A stretch of DNA of 64,000 nucleotides from Bacillaceae bacterium (GTDB lineage: Bacteria > Bacillota > Bacilli > JACDOE01). The DNA lies in assembly GCA_017656255.1 (NCBI GenBank), contig JACDOE010000001.1, positions 809,205 to 873,204 of the forward strand, written 5' to 3'. Position 1 is the first letter of the stretch, and every line of letters begins with the position of its first letter. Both the position numbers and the translations under genes were made by a program. Below are positions 38,377 through 47,545 of this stretch, in pieces. The notes beneath the pieces were generated by a model that was not told where the DNA came from, made no database searches, and worked only from the letters and a program-made list of their open reading frames with translations.

Positions 38377-39099
38377 TTAATCCCACGCATCTTCATCACC
38401 GCGGACGATGCCTTCCCCCTCATCCCGGTCTACATATCGGTGGTAGGCCTGATTATCGGCAACGTCATATTCCTCTCCCGCTCCACCGTCTTCATCGGTG
38501 ATGATGAAACCTTCCACCTGGTCCACATACCCGATCGGCTCATCACTTTCAATATACATATCGTTATAGTCGAGTCCATCATGAAAAAAATCGGCGGGAT
38601 TGGACGTCCCGTAATGGGCAACGGCCTGCCAGGCATCCTCTCCGTCAAACTGGGTATCATCACCCTGTTTATCGAGACTGGTTCGACCGAACGGGGGCTG
38701 CAAAAACTCTTCTTCCACCGGCCGGTCACGAGAGACATGATCATCCACCGCATGATCCACACAATACCGGGCTGTCGGCTGGGCCTGCATCCGCTCAAAC
38801 GGAATTTCCTTTCCGCAGGTCAGACATATCCCATAGGTCCCTTCAGCTATTCGACGGAAAGCCTCCTCAATTTGTTGCAAATGGTGTTCATCATTTTCAT
38901 TGAGGGTGAGGTCTTTCTCCCGTTCAAACATTTCCGTTCCAATATCCGCAGGATGATTGTCGTACATGGAAAACTCCTTGATGGCGTCCCCCATAGATGA
39001 TTCCAGATCATAGTGGTGATTATGCTGAAGACGACGTTCAATCTCATCTTTTTCTTCAAGTAGTTGCGCTTTGAGTTGTTCAAGCTGCGTCCTGTCCAT
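38377..39099 (-). CDS. TraR/DksA-type zinc-finger protein (YteA/YlyA family)
   Basis: Putative RNA-polymerase-associated regulator; YlyA of B. subtilis holds the same place (ileS-ylyA-lspA). 240 residues from the ATG at 39099 (GGGAGGA 8 nt upstream). An N-terminal helical coiled coil (EQLKAQLLEEKDEIERRLQ) is followed by the zinc finger CLTCGKEIPFERM ... RYCVDH, in which the fourth ligand is His. An acidic C-terminal half (about 130-240, rich in Asp, Glu, Tyr) is typical of YteA-like proteins and probably flexible. Target promoters unknown. Confidence 0.88.
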   Translation of the reverse strand: MDRTQLEQLKAQLLEEKDEIERRLQHNHHYDLESSMGDAIKEFSMYDNHPADIGTEMFEREKDLTLNENDEHHLQQIEEAFRRIAEGTYGICLTCGKEIPFERMQAQPTARYCVDHAVDDHVSRDRPVEEEFLQPPFGRTSLDKQGDDTQFDGEDAWQAVAHYGTSNPADFFHDGLDYNDMYIESDEPIGYVDQVEGFIITDEDGGAGEEYDVADNQAYHRYVDRDEGEGIVRGDEDAWD

Positions 39100-39184
39100 G
39101 ACGGGGTTCCTCCCTTTCCTCAGGTTCACTTTTATGGATAGTGTAGCCTGACAAAAAGGGCGGTAATCAGGTAAAAGAAGGAGA

Positions 39185-39215
39185 TGAAAAAGGCCCGCTT
39201 GCTAAAAGCGGGCCT
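39185..39215 (-). terminator. Intrinsic terminator after ileS
   Basis: Minus-strand AGGCCCGCTT pairs with AAGCGGGCCT around a 5-nt loop, followed by TTTTTC. It begins 9 nt after the ileS stop and separates ileS from ylyA. Confidence 0.93.
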
Positions 39216-39223
39216 GCTGTCAT

Positions 39224-42001
39224 TTATTCAGCCAGATGAGCATAATGTTCTTTGACGGTGGTCACGCAGCGTTCGCACAGGGCCGGGTGATCGGGATCCT
39301 GACCGACTTCCGGTTTCACCATCCAGCAGCGTTCACATTTTTCTCCCGGTGCCACTGCCACTTTGACCTTGATGCCTTCCAGGTCCATGGCGTCTTCCGG
39401 TGCTTGTTCACTCGGCTCATGCAATTCAAGGCCGGATACGATCATTAACTCCTCAAGATTTTCGAAGGTCTTGAGCAGTTCGAAAGTTTCTGTTTCTGGA
39501 TAAAGATGCAGATAGGCTCCCAGAGAGTTTCCGATCACTTTGTCACGCCGTGCTTCTTCGAGAGCCTTGAATACCTCATCGCGAACGTCAATCAGGCGAT
39601 CCCATTTTTGCTCCAATTCATCATCGAAGTAATCGGCGTTCACTTCCGGCATATCGGTCAACTGGACGCTTTCCACCTGCTGGCCGGGAATATGTTTCCA
39701 TACTTCATCGGCCGTATGTGGAATAATCGGGGCCACCAGTTTAACCAGTGCGTTCAGAACCTCATACATCACCGTCTGAGCTGCTTTTCTCTGTGTCGCA
39801 TTCGGCGCACTGGTATAAAGTCTGTCTTTGGATATATCCAGGTAGAACGAGCTCAAGTCAATCGTACAGAAATTGTGAATGGTATGGAACACAGTATGGA
39901 ACTGGTATTCATCATAAGCTTTCTTGACGCGTTCAATCACGTGCTGCATCTTGATCATGATGAAACGGTCCAGTTCCGTCAGTTCGTTAAGTTCAACCCG
40001 ATCCGTTTCCGGGTTAAAATCATTCAGATTACCGAGCAAGAACCGGAATGTATTGCGGATCTTGCGATAAATTTCAGCAATCTGTTTGAGAATCGAATCC
40101 GAAATACGGACATCTGCCTGATAATCCACGGAAGCTACCCAGAGACGCAAAATATCTGCCCCCAGCTGGTCCATGATCTTCTGGGGAACCACGACATTAC
40201 CCAGGGATTTGGACATTTTGCGACCTTCTCCGTCCAATACAAAACCATGGCTCAATACGGATTTGTATGGCGCACGGCCGTTAACGGCCACGCTGGTCAA
40301 CAGGGAAGAGTTGAACCATCCCCGGTACTGGTCGGATCCTTCAAGATACATGTCTGCCGGCCAGGTGAGATCTTCACGTTCCCGCAGGACGGATTCATGG
40401 CTGGATCCCGAATCAAACCAGACATCCATGATATCCGTCTCTTTACGGAACTCCTGGCCACCACATTTCGGACAAACCGTTCCTTCCGGAAGCAATTCCG
40501 CTTCACTTTTCGTAAACCACGCGGAAGAACCTTCTTTTTCAAAGATACCGGCAATATGATCAATGGTCTCGTCATTGATCAGTTCATGTTGACAGGACTT
40601 GCAATAGAAAATCGGAATCGGCACACCCCAGACCCGCTGTCTGGAAATACACCAGTCACCACGGTCGGCGATCATGTTGCCCAGACGCGTTTCTCCCCAG
40701 GCAGGAATCCAGTCCACATCCTTGATCGCTTCCAGCGCTTCTTTCCGAAATCCGTCGATGGAAGCAAACCATTGTTCGGTGGCCCGGTAGATCACCGGTT
40801 TTTTGGTGCGCCAGTCATGTGGATACTGGTGCGTAATAAAGGTCAGTTTTAAAAGGGCGCCTGCTTCTTCAAGCTTCTCTGTAACAGCTTTATTGGCATC
40901 ATCATAGAACATGCCTTCGAAGCCGGGCGCTTCTTTTGTAAAGACCCCTTTTTCATCCACCGGACACAGAACGCCGAGATCATATTTCTGCCCCAGCAAA
41001 AAGTCTTCTTCCCCGTGTCCCGGAGCCGTATGGACGCAACCTGTACCCGAGTCCAGCGTTACATGGTCTCCCAGAACCACAGGAGACTCCCGGTCATAGA
41101 ACGGGTGGCGGCATACAACCCCTTCCAGTTCTTCGCCTTTAAAGGTTGAGAGAACCTGATAATCTTCCCATCCAATCACTTTCGCCACTTCTTCCAGCAG
41201 ACCGGAAGCGAGGACTAACCGGTCACCCTGTACCTCAACCAGGGTATATTCCAGTTCCGGGTGAAGGGCAATGGCCAGGTTGGCCGGAATGGTCCAGGGT
41301 GTGGTTGTCCAGATGACCACGGATGCATCCGAATCCAGCTTCGCTTTTCCGTCTTGAACCTGGAATTTGACATAGATGGACGGGGAACGTTTGTCTTTAT
41401 ATTCAATTTCCGCTTCGGCCAGAGCGGTTTCTGAAGACGGGGACCAGTAGACGGACTTCAGCCCTTTATAAATATAACCCTTTTTCGCCATTTCCCCGAA
41501 AACGCGAATCTGACGCGCTTCATACTCCGGCTTCAGGGTGATGTAAGGGTTGTCCCAATCTCCGCGTACACCGAGGCGTTTGAACTGCTCCCGCTGCTTA
41601 TCGATATACGTATAGGCGTAATCCGTGCAGTACTGACGAAATTCGGTCGGCGATACTTTATGCCGGTCTATCTTCTTATTCACCGTCACCGCATGCTCAA
41701 TCGGCAACCCGTGTGTATCCCAGCCCGGGACATAAGGTGCATCGTAACCGTTCATAGATTTAAAACGAACGATCATATCTTTTAATACTTTGTTGAGAGC
41801 ATGCCCCATGTGGATATCCCCGTTTGCATAGGGAGGGCCGTCATGCAGAATAAACTTCGGACGTCCCTCATTACGTTTCTGTACCTTTTCATAGATATTA
41901 ATCTCGTCCCACCATTTCTGCATATCCGGCTCCCGTTTCGGGAGATTGCCACGCATCGGGAATTCCGTTTGCGGCATCAACAATGTCTCTTTGTAATCCA
42001 T
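39224..42001 (-). CDS. ileS: Isoleucyl-tRNA synthetase
   Basis: Class I synthetase, 925 residues, bacterial type. The HIGH-equivalent is [11 protein letters not shown] near 65, the KMSKS loop [10 protein letters not shown] near 590. CP1 editing domain includes [20 protein letters not shown], anticodon-binding domain in the C-terminal third, and a final zinc site [10 protein letters not shown] ... CERC. ATG with GGGAGG upstream. Expression is controlled by a T-box leader, and the gene is flanked by terminators on both sides, so it forms its own transcription unit. Confidence 0.98.
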   Translation of the reverse strand: MDYKETLLMPQTEFPMRGNLPKREPDMQKWWDEINIYEKVQKRNEGRPKFILHDGPPYANGDIHMGHALNKVLKDMIVRFKSMNGYDAPYVPGWDTHGLPIEHAVTVNKKIDRHKVSPTEFRQYCTDYAYTYIDKQREQFKRLGVRGDWDNPYITLKPEYEARQIRVFGEMAKKGYIYKGLKSVYWSPSSETALAEAEIEYKDKRSPSIYVKFQVQDGKAKLDSDASVVIWTTTPWTIPANLAIALHPELEYTLVEVQGDRLVLASGLLEEVAKVIGWEDYQVLSTFKGEELEGVVCRHPFYDRESPVVLGDHVTLDSGTGCVHTAPGHGEEDFLLGQKYDLGVLCPVDEKGVFTKEAPGFEGMFYDDANKAVTEKLEEAGALLKLTFITHQYPHDWRTKKPVIYRATEQWFASIDGFRKEALEAIKDVDWIPAWGETRLGNMIADRGDWCISRQRVWGVPIPIFYCKSCQHELINDETIDHIAGIFEKEGSSAWFTKSEAELLPEGTVCPKCGGQEFRKETDIMDVWFDSGSSHESVLREREDLTWPADMYLEGSDQYRGWFNSSLLTSVAVNGRAPYKSVLSHGFVLDGEGRKMSKSLGNVVVPQKIMDQLGADILRLWVASVDYQADVRISDSILKQIAEIYRKIRNTFRFLLGNLNDFNPETDRVELNELTELDRFIMIKMQHVIERVKKAYDEYQFHTVFHTIHNFCTIDLSSFYLDISKDRLYTSAPNATQRKAAQTVMYEVLNALVKLVAPIIPHTADEVWKHIPGQQVESVQLTDMPEVNADYFDDELEQKWDRLIDVRDEVFKALEEARRDKVIGNSLGAYLHLYPETETFELLKTFENLEELMIVSGLELHEPSEQAPEDAMDLEGIKVKVAVAPGEKCERCWMVKPEVGQDPDHPALCERCVTTVKEHYAHLAE

Positions 42002-42033
42002 CCCTATTCCTCCCTTATCGATATTCGCACAAA

Positions 42034-42339
42034 TTAAAAAGCCTCCTCACCCCGGAAGGGACGAGCAGGCTCGCGGTACCACCCTTGTTGATCTAAAAAG
42101 GAAACAAAAGTCCTCTTTAAATCCTCTCTTTCATCCGTAACGGGGATGAACACGTCCATGTCTACTCGGGAATACCTTTCGCATGGAAACTCAAGGGTGA
42201 TCTTCCAGAAAACGTTCTGCACCGGGCTTCCACCATCCCCGGCTCGCTTGGCAGAAATCTGTTCTCTGTACTCTCCCTCTCATCGTTTATGACACTGTTT
42301 AAAATGTGACACGTCCAAAAAACAACTTATGCTTTATGC
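42034..42339 (-). ncRNA. T-box leader (isoleucine) of ileS
   Basis: The minus strand has the invariant T-box AAGGGTGGTACCGCG at 42086-42072, directly followed by the terminator AGCCTGCTCGTCCC paired with GGGGTGAGGAGGCT and TTTTT (42071-42034). Stem I carries the AGAG-type bulges (GATGAGAGGGAGAGTAC) and a specifier loop in GGAAGATCACCCTTGAG with ATC (42201-42199) as the isoleucine codon. Uncharged tRNA-Ile binding would favour the antiterminator. The 547-nt gap before ileS holds this leader, the promoter and the older terminator described next to it. Confidence 0.95.
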
Positions 42340-42345
42340 TATGAA

Positions 42346-42374
42346 ATTATATGTAAAAACGAAACCAGCGTCAA
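42346..42374 (-). promoter_or_regulatory. Sigma-A promoter of ileS
   Basis: Minus-strand -35 TTGACG (42374-42369), 17-nt spacer, perfect -10 TATAAT (42351-42346). Start predicted near 42339, just before stem I of the T-box. Confidence 0.9.
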
Positions 42375-42405
42375 GATACCCAGCGGGATTATTTCATTTC
42401 TTCGT

Positions 42406-42443
42406 AAAAAAGCCTCCCCATTCCCCCCAGGGACGAGAAGGCT
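42406..42443 (-). terminator. Terminator after divIVA that resembles the T-box terminator
   Basis: Minus-strand AGCCTTCTCGTCCCT with a G.U-rich complementary arm ending GGGGAGGCT and TTTTTT. It ends the divIVA transcript, upstream of the ileS promoter. The 15-nt arm (42443-42429) matches the ileS T-box terminator arm (42071-42057) at 14 of 15 positions, but there is no GGTGGTACCGCG before it, so it is a terminator derived from, or parallel to, a T-box. Confidence 0.85.
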
Positions 42444-42548
42444 CCTGTTTTACCGTTACCGTATTGACAGGAGAATCAGATAAAGTCAGGTCATATCAAC
42501 ACATTCTTGACAGATCACCTGTGATTTATTCAGAACATACGGGCTTTT

Positions 42549-43061
42549 TTAAGAGGTCGTTTCTTCTTCGGGCTGTTTAACCGAAACATCTTCCAGCTCG
42601 GTATCAAGCAATTCATCCCATTTGCCGTTGTCCAGCATCTCCATTTGTACCTCCAGCAGAGAGCGGAAACGCATGCGGTAAACAGATGCTTTCTTCTTCA
42701 GTTCATCGATTTCCATGGTAATGGCCCGGGATTTGGACAGGGCTTCATTGACGATGCGGTCGGCATTTTTCTCCGCTTCTTTTATAATAAGCTCCGCCTC
42801 TTTTTTGGCATTGGCTTTCACTTCTTCCGCTGTTTCCTGGGCAACGACAATCGATTTGCTCAGGCTATCCTCAATGTTGGAAAATTGTTCAAGCTTTTCC
42901 TGCATAGCCTGAACTTTTTCTTCCAGTTCCTTTTTCTCTTTTAAATGAAGTTCAAAGTCTTTAATAATCTGATCCAGAAATTCATTCACTTCATCAATGT
43001 CATATCCCCGGAACGCTTTGCTGAATTCCTTGTTATGAATGTCCAACGGCGTTAACGGCAA
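42549..43061 (-). CDS. divIVA: Cell division initiation protein DivIVA
   Basis: Coiled-coil protein that binds curved membrane at poles and septa. 170 residues. The lipid-binding N-terminus reads PLTPLDIHNKEFSKAFRGYD followed by IDEVNEFLDQI after the start Met. Two long coiled coils follow (about 30-60 and 65-140) and an acidic tail. I chose the TTG at 43061: it gives the family N-terminus and has AAGGAGG 8 nt upstream, whereas the GTG at 43070 overlaps that site. Confidence 0.96.
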   Translation of the reverse strand: MPLTPLDIHNKEFSKAFRGYDIDEVNEFLDQIIKDFELHLKEKKELEEKVQAMQEKLEQFSNIEDSLSKSIVVAQETAEEVKANAKKEAELIIKEAEKNADRIVNEALSKSRAITMEIDELKKKASVYRMRFRSLLEVQMEMLDNGKWDELLDTELEDVSVKQPEEETTS

Positions 43062-43148
43062 TGGTGCCACCTCCTTAAAATCTCTTTATTGGTATTCTAC
43101 AAAGATGACATAAATCCTTCTCTGTCTACAATTTTCAATTTTATTTTT

Positions 43149-43925
43149 TCAAACGTATTTTCCGATCTCAAGAATGTAACGGCCTTTTCGGGATTTTCCC
43201 TGTATATCCAACACCTGATAGCGCCCAAATCCTTTTAACGACACAACATCACCCGGTTCCAGGGAAAGAGACGGCGTCTCCACCTGTTTCCAGTTCACTT
43301 TCAGCCGCCCGTTTTTGATGGGCTGGACCACTTTGGAGCGAGAGAGATGGTAGACTTCACTGGTAATGGCATCCACCCGGGGAGATGATACGGAGATTGT
43401 CTGAATTTCCTGTTCGCGCCGGGGAGGCTTAATCCGGTCAAGCTCGACGATGTCAGCGGAAACCTGCACCCGGTTGACCTGATGCAGATGAAGTCGAACA
43501 AAATCAGCAATCTCATCAGCGACAATCAGCTGACAACGATCATCATCAATAAGAAGAAGATCTCCGAACTTGTCCCTTTTTACCCCGAGCCCGAGCACCG
43601 CTCCCAGATAGTCACGGTGACTCAGTTTGATATAACGGTTTCCATGCGTGATTTCGATGAGGGCCAGCCCGAATTCCTGTGCTTCGGGCTCCACATATTC
43701 GGGGTAAATGACGGCCCGTTGTCGCTCCGCTCCTTCATATCCGCCGAAAAACCGAACATAGACACCGGTCTCATGGCCCACAACCGACCGGACAATAAAA
43801 GCCTGTCGGGGGTCAAGAAAATCAGTGGTCCTGATTTGATAGCGCTCACGGACCTGATCCGTCCATTCCATTATCCGTTCGACAAACGGTCGTTCTTCTT
43901 CCCGAAAATGATCAAAGAAACTCAT
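43149..43925 (-). CDS. ylmH: YlmH, S4-domain RNA-binding protein
   Basis: 258 residues from the ATG at 43925 (GGTGGAG 9 nt upstream, giving the usual MSFFDHFREEER start; a GTG 15 nt further up is less likely). An N-terminal YlmH domain (about 1-170, with THGNRYIKLSHRDYLGAVLG followed by LGVKRDKFGDL) precedes a C-terminal S4 domain (VYHLSRSKVVQPIKNGRLKV). In B. subtilis YlmH binds 50S-peptidyl-tRNA and can support RqcH-dependent alanine tailing; rqcH is also in this window. It sits in the divIVA-sepF cluster. Confidence 0.93.
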   Translation of the reverse strand: MSFFDHFREEERPFVERIMEWTDQVRERYQIRTTDFLDPRQAFIVRSVVGHETGVYVRFFGGYEGAERQRAVIYPEYVEPEAQEFGLALIEITHGNRYIKLSHRDYLGAVLGLGVKRDKFGDLLLIDDDRCQLIVADEIADFVRLHLHQVNRVQVSADIVELDRIKPPRREQEIQTISVSSPRVDAITSEVYHLSRSKVVQPIKNGRLKVNWKQVETPSLSLEPGDVVSLKGFGRYQVLDIQGKSRKGRYILEIGKYV

Positions 43926-43946
43926 CGACTTTAACTCCACCCCATC

Positions 43947-44219
43947 CTATAAAAGGTAGGCCAGAATGGCCAATAGTCCCTGCTCGGCAAAATACAACGT
44001 CATCAGGGCAATGATGGGAGAGATGTCGATCATGCCGCCGATCGGCGGAACCAGAGAGCGAAAAGGGCGAAGATAAGGTTCAACGAGGCGTCCCAGCATC
44101 TGTCCGAGGGGAGATCCCTGCATCTGAGGGACCCAGGACATGAGAATGTAGGCGAAAATCAAATACATATAGATTTGAAAAAGAAACTGAATGATTTGTT
44201 TGATTGCGTCGAAATCCAT
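43947..44219 (-). CDS. ylmG: YggT-family membrane protein YlmG
   Basis: Small inner-membrane protein, 90 residues, with two hydrophobic segments (about 7-27 and 65-88) and the connecting signature LMSWVPQMQGSPLGQMLGRL followed by VEPYLRPFRSLVPP. Genetically linked to cell division genes in Gram-positive bacteria and to nucleoid distribution in plastids; the molecular role is not settled. ATG with AGAGGTGAG upstream. Lies between sepF and ylmH. Confidence 0.93.
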   Translation of the reverse strand: MDFDAIKQIIQFLFQIYMYLIFAYILMSWVPQMQGSPLGQMLGRLVEPYLRPFRSLVPPIGGMIDISPIIALMTLYFAEQGLLAILAYLL

Positions 44220-44284
44220 ATCTTCTCACCTCTGTTATTTCAATCGTTGCTCCAGCATCGTATCTGAAATAGATCCTTCGACTT

Positions 44285-44635
44285 CTACATTTTTGGTGTC
44301 AGCAAAAAGGTGTGTGCGCCGATTTTCTGAATTTCTCCATTTAATGCATAAACCGTCCCGCTGAGAAAATCAATGATTCTCCTCGCTTCATCATCATCCA
44401 CCTGGTTCAGATTCATAATCACCGGTCTTTTGTTACGCAAATGATCTGCCGTCTGCTGTGCCTCTTCAAACGAATAGGGTTCCTTCAACACCAGCCGCGT
44501 GCTCGTTTTGGCCTGGGACAGGCTGACGACATTACTCCGTCGACCGGGTACATGATCGAGTTCACGATCGTCCGGTACGGGCTCTTTTCCATCATACAAC
44601 CCCAAAAAATCAAGGATTCTTGAAAATACGCTCAA
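44285..44635 (-). CDS. sepF: Cell division protein SepF
   Basis: Membrane anchor and bundler of FtsZ that acts with FtsA. An N-terminal amphipathic helix (SVFSRILDFLGLYD) binds membrane; a linker to about 40 is followed by the SepF core (LVLKEPYSFEEAQQTADHLR, PVIMNLNQVDDDEARRIIDF, GTVYALNGEIQKIG). 116 residues, shorter than the B. subtilis protein, mainly in the linker. TTG start with AAGGAAG and GGAG upstream. Confidence 0.95.
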   Translation of the reverse strand: MSVFSRILDFLGLYDGKEPVPDDRELDHVPGRRSNVVSLSQAKTSTRLVLKEPYSFEEAQQTADHLRNKRPVIMNLNQVDDDEARRIIDFLSGTVYALNGEIQKIGAHTFLLTPKM

Positions 44636-44665
44636 TTCTCCGCACTTCCTTTCCCGAAAAGGAAT

Positions 44666-45349
44666 CTAAGGATGAAACAGGACCGATCCGATCCTGACAA
44701 ATGTCGCGCCTTCTTCCACGGCAACCTCAAAATCCTGTGACATCCCCATAGATAAATGTTCGAGATGAATTCCCGGAATATGGGCCTGATTTATTTTTTC
44801 TTTTAATTGACGCAATTCGCGGAAGATGGGACGGGTTTCTTCCGGGTCGTCGACGATCGGGGCCATGGTCATCAATCCGATGACATTCACATGTTCCTTT
44901 TGACCGGCTTCCCTCATGAAATCCATCACCTGATTGGGAAGAAGGCCGTATTTGCTTTCTTCACCAGAGATATTGACCTGGACAAAACAGGGAACCCTGA
45001 CGTCCTTCTGTCTTCCCCTTTTATCAATTTCTTTCAACAGCGAAATCCGATCGAGGGAATGTATGTAATGAAATTTACCAATTACATCTTTGACTTTGTT
45101 GGTCTGAAGGTGTCCGATAAAATGCCAGGTCCCCCGGTCTCCCAGTTCATCAAATTTGGGAATGGCGTGTTGAACCCGATTTTCGCCGACATGCTCGATT
45201 CCCAGACCCATCACCCGTTTCATCTCGTCGGTGGACACATATTTGGTCACAGCGACCACATTGACTTCTTCAGGGTCTCTTCCACTACGCCTGCAGGCTG
45301 CTGTTATCCTTTCCTGAATATGGTGTAAGCGTTGCTCAAGATCTTCCAA
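44666..45349 (-). CDS. ylmE: PLP-binding protein YlmE (YggS/PLPBP family)
   Basis: Pyridoxal phosphate homeostasis protein with alanine-racemase-like barrel fold; no racemase activity is known for the family. 227 residues. PLP lysine is Lys36 in VAVTKYVS; GLGIEHVGENRVQ, WHFIGHLQTNKVK, FVQVNISGEESKYG and LSMGMSQDFEVAVEEGATFV are conserved. TTG start with GGAGGTG 7 nt upstream. In the ylmC-ylmD-ylmE-sepF order of Bacilli. Confidence 0.96.
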   Translation of the reverse strand: MEDLEQRLHHIQERITAACRRSGRDPEEVNVVAVTKYVSTDEMKRVMGLGIEHVGENRVQHAIPKFDELGDRGTWHFIGHLQTNKVKDVIGKFHYIHSLDRISLLKEIDKRGRQKDVRVPCFVQVNISGEESKYGLLPNQVMDFMREAGQKEHVNVIGLMTMAPIVDDPEETRPIFRELRQLKEKINQAHIPGIHLEHLSMGMSQDFEVAVEEGATFVRIGSVLFHP

Positions 45350-45367
45350 TCAATCGCACCTCCAGAT

Positions 45368-46195
45368 TTATTCATCCATGATTCCGATAAATGAAGCCAT
45401 TCTCCCTGTTTTCCCTCCTTCTTTCCGGTGGGAATAGAACAGGTCGGTTCTGCAACTCGTGCAATATCGAGATAATTCGATATGGGATGGTGATATTCCT
45501 GCCCTCTCCAGCAAGATTCGATTGGATTCTTTCAAGTCCAGCATAAATGTGTTTGCCCCTTCAGGCGTCAGGATGTGTTGAACATCCTCCTGCAAAAGTT
45601 CCTGAAAACGGTCCGCCACCCGGTGATCCACCTCATAACAACAGGGGCCGATGGACGGTCCGATGGCGACATGTATTGTATTCACATCGGAACCTGGATC
45701 CCGCTTAAGAGTCTCTACCATTTCAACAGCAATTCCAGCCGCCGTTCCACGCCAGCCGGCATGGGCCAGACCCACCACGCGACGAACGGGATCCACAAAA
45801 TACAGGGGGACACAGTCCGCATAAAAAGAGGTCAGCATAATCCCTGCCGCCGTTGTATAAAGCCCGTCTGTTTCCGGGACTGCACTTTCCACATCCAAAC
45901 GGCCGCTGCCGGCATTGTTTCGATCAATGCGGGTAATCCGCTTTCCATGGACCTGATTGGCGCAGGTCCACGTTTCATAAGAAAAACCAGCTTTTTGAGC
46001 CAGTTGTTTACGGTTTTCAATCACATCGTCTTTCTCGTCCCCCACGTGCATCCCCAGATTAAGTTCATTGAAAGGAGGACCGCTTACGCCTCCAAGACGG
46101 GTACTGATTCCCGCTTTTAAGAATGGAAATTTCCTTATCCAGGTAGAAATGTACAGGAGGCTCTCTGTTTCACCCGGTGTTTGAAACGGTTCCAT
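45368..46195 (-). CDS. ylmD: Polyphenol oxidase/PgeF family protein YlmD
   Basis: Copper/zinc protein of the laccase-domain (DUF152) family; purine nucleosidase or muropeptide-editing activity has been reported for members. 275 residues. Metal motifs: NQVHG, ADCVPLYFVD, GLAHAGWRGT. Start at the ATG at 46195 with GGGAGTGG 7 nt upstream; a longer frame to 46222 would place this Shine-Dalgarno inside the gene. Follows a terminator after ylmC. Confidence 0.93.
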   Translation of the reverse strand: MEPFQTPGETESLLYISTWIRKFPFLKAGISTRLGGVSGPPFNELNLGMHVGDEKDDVIENRKQLAQKAGFSYETWTCANQVHGKRITRIDRNNAGSGRLDVESAVPETDGLYTTAAGIMLTSFYADCVPLYFVDPVRRVVGLAHAGWRGTAAGIAVEMVETLKRDPGSDVNTIHVAIGPSIGPCCYEVDHRVADRFQELLQEDVQHILTPEGANTFMLDLKESNRILLERAGISPSHIELSRYCTSCRTDLFYSHRKEGGKTGRMASFIGIMDE

Positions 46196-46239
46196 CCATG
46201 ATCCACTCCCTTTTAATAACATATTATCACATCAGACAT

Positions 46240-46272
46240 AAAAAAAGCACACCGTTCGGAGTGTGTGCTTTC
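46240..46272 (-). terminator. Intrinsic terminator between ylmC and ylmD
   Basis: Minus-strand AGCACAC pairs with GTGTGCT around a 10-nt loop, followed by TTTTTTTAT. It ends the ylmC transcript about 17 nt after its stop; ylmD and genes beyond then need a promoter of their own or read-through. Confidence 0.9.
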
Positions 46273-46288
46273 TTAAAATATACGTCCA

Positions 46289-46570
46289 TTAATACGGTTG
46301 ATATTCATCATCACTGTTCTGGAGAAGCCCCGGTGATTCTTCGAGTCGGACCAGAACAACATCCTTGCCGATCTTGACGATGTTTTTCCACGGAATGACC
46401 ACATCATTACCGGAACTGAACAAACCGAGAAACTTTCCCGGCCCGGGTATTACAATGGCTTCCACCCTGCCCTGATTCAAGTTCAACTCCAGGTCGGAAA
46501 CATTCCCCAGCCTTTTGCCATCCAGGACATTCACCACATCTTTCGTTTGAAATTCCGATATCTTCATCAT
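46289..46570 (-). CDS. ylmC: YlmC/YmxH family sporulation protein (PRC-barrel)
   Basis: Small PRC-barrel protein, 93 residues from the double ATG at 46570. Conserved: KISEFQTKDVVNVLDGKRLG, VSDLELNLNQGRVEAIVIPG and VVIPWKNIVKIGKDVVLV. Members are associated with sporulation in Bacilli; the biochemical role is unknown. GGGTGGG upstream of the chosen start; a start at 46588 is possible but unsupported by a Shine-Dalgarno. Terminators lie on both sides, so it is probably monocistronic. Confidence 0.9.
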   Translation of the reverse strand: MMKISEFQTKDVVNVLDGKRLGNVSDLELNLNQGRVEAIVIPGPGKFLGLFSSGNDVVIPWKNIVKIGKDVVLVRLEESPGLLQNSDDEYQPY

Positions 46571-46667
46571 CCATGTCCCACCCAACATTCTATACTTGAC
46601 GTTAGAATCGAAAGATACCTTATCTTAGTTTATGTATATGTCTAAAATAGTGAAAATGTCCTCATCA

Positions 46668-46713
46668 TAAAAAAAGACCTTCAAAAGAGGGGCGTCTTTC
46701 CCTTTTGAAGGTC
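46668..46713 (-). terminator. Intrinsic terminator after sigG
   Basis: Minus-strand GACCTTCAAAAG (46713-46702) pairs with CTTTTGAAGGTC (46687-46676), followed by seven T residues. It starts 20 nt after the sigG stop. Confidence 0.93.
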
Positions 46714-46733
46714 GGGTTGATTCACATCGGGTG

Positions 46734-47510
46734 TTACTTGACATGTTTTTGCATCTGGGCGATGGCCGCTTTTTCCAGGCGTGAAACCTGTGCCTGGGAG
46801 ATGCCGATTTCCTCGGCCACTTCCATCTGGGTTTTTCCTTCAAAAAAACGCATTGACAGAATCAGTTTTTCGCGGTCATTTAACCGATGCATCGCTTCAT
46901 GCAATGCAATTTCTTCTACCCACTGAACGTCCTTGTTTTTTTCATCACTGATCTGATCCATGACATAAATCGGATCGCCCCCATCCTGATAGATGGGTTC
47001 AAAAAGGGATACCGGATCCTGAATGGCATCCAGTGCGAATACCACGTCTTCCTTGGGAACATTGAGTGCTTCAGATATTTCATAAACGGTCGGTTCTCTG
47101 GCATTTTTGTTGGTCAGGTTATCTCTGACCTGCAACGCTTTATAGGCAATATCTCTGAGAGAACGGGAAACCCGAATCGGATTGTTGTCCCGAAGATAAC
47201 GCCTGATTTCGCCGATGATCATCGGAACGGCATACGTGGAAAATTTAACATTCTGGGATAAATCAAAATTGTCGATTGCCTTCATCAACCCGATACAACC
47301 GACCTGAAAAAGATCATCGACAAATTCCCCCCGATTGTTAAAACGCTGAATAACGCTTAAAACCAGGCGCAGATTTCCGTTGACCAGTTTCTCCCGCGCT
47401 TCATACTCTCCATTTTGCAGGCGCTTGAACAGATCTCTCATTTCTTCATTGGTCAATACCGGAAGCTTTGATGTATCCACGCCACAAATTTCAACTTTAT
47501 TTCGTGCCAA
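46734..47510 (-). CDS. sigG: RNA polymerase sporulation sigma factor SigG
   Basis: Late forespore sigma factor. 258 residues. The N-terminal anti-sigma-contact segment ARNKVEICGVDTSKLPVLTN is the SigG hallmark. Region 2 (LVNGNLRLVLSVIQRFNNRG, FVDDLFQVGCIGLMKAIDNF), region 3 and region 4 helix-turn-helix (TQMEVAEEIGISQAQVSRLE) are present. TTG start with GGAGGGGG upstream. That Shine-Dalgarno lies in a small hairpin, and a sigma-F-like promoter precedes it. Follows sigE by 73 nt, as in B. subtilis. Confidence 0.97.
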   Translation of the reverse strand: MARNKVEICGVDTSKLPVLTNEEMRDLFKRLQNGEYEAREKLVNGNLRLVLSVIQRFNNRGEFVDDLFQVGCIGLMKAIDNFDLSQNVKFSTYAVPMIIGEIRRYLRDNNPIRVSRSLRDIAYKALQVRDNLTNKNAREPTVYEISEALNVPKEDVVFALDAIQDPVSLFEPIYQDGGDPIYVMDQISDEKNKDVQWVEEIALHEAMHRLNDREKLILSMRFFEGKTQMEVAEEIGISQAQVSRLEKAAIAQMQKHVK

Positions 47511-47518
47511 TGTTCCCC

Positions 47519-47530
47519 CTCCTCAAGGAG
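47519..47530 (-). promoter_or_regulatory. Hairpin sequestering the sigG ribosome-binding site
   Basis: Minus-strand CTCC (47530-47527), loop TTGA, GGAG (47522-47519). The GGAG arm is the start of the sigG Shine-Dalgarno. A stem-loop over the sigG leader reduces translation in B. subtilis; this looks like the same device. The stem is short (4-5 bp), so the effect is inferred. Confidence 0.55.
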
Positions 47531-47545
47531 CAGTTCGTTAATGTT

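Noticed and set aside
39506-40852. 448-codon open frame on the plus strand
   Set aside because: It is entirely antisense to ileS, whose protein is complete and recognisable. No Shine-Dalgarno-led start or family motif was seen; a shadow frame.
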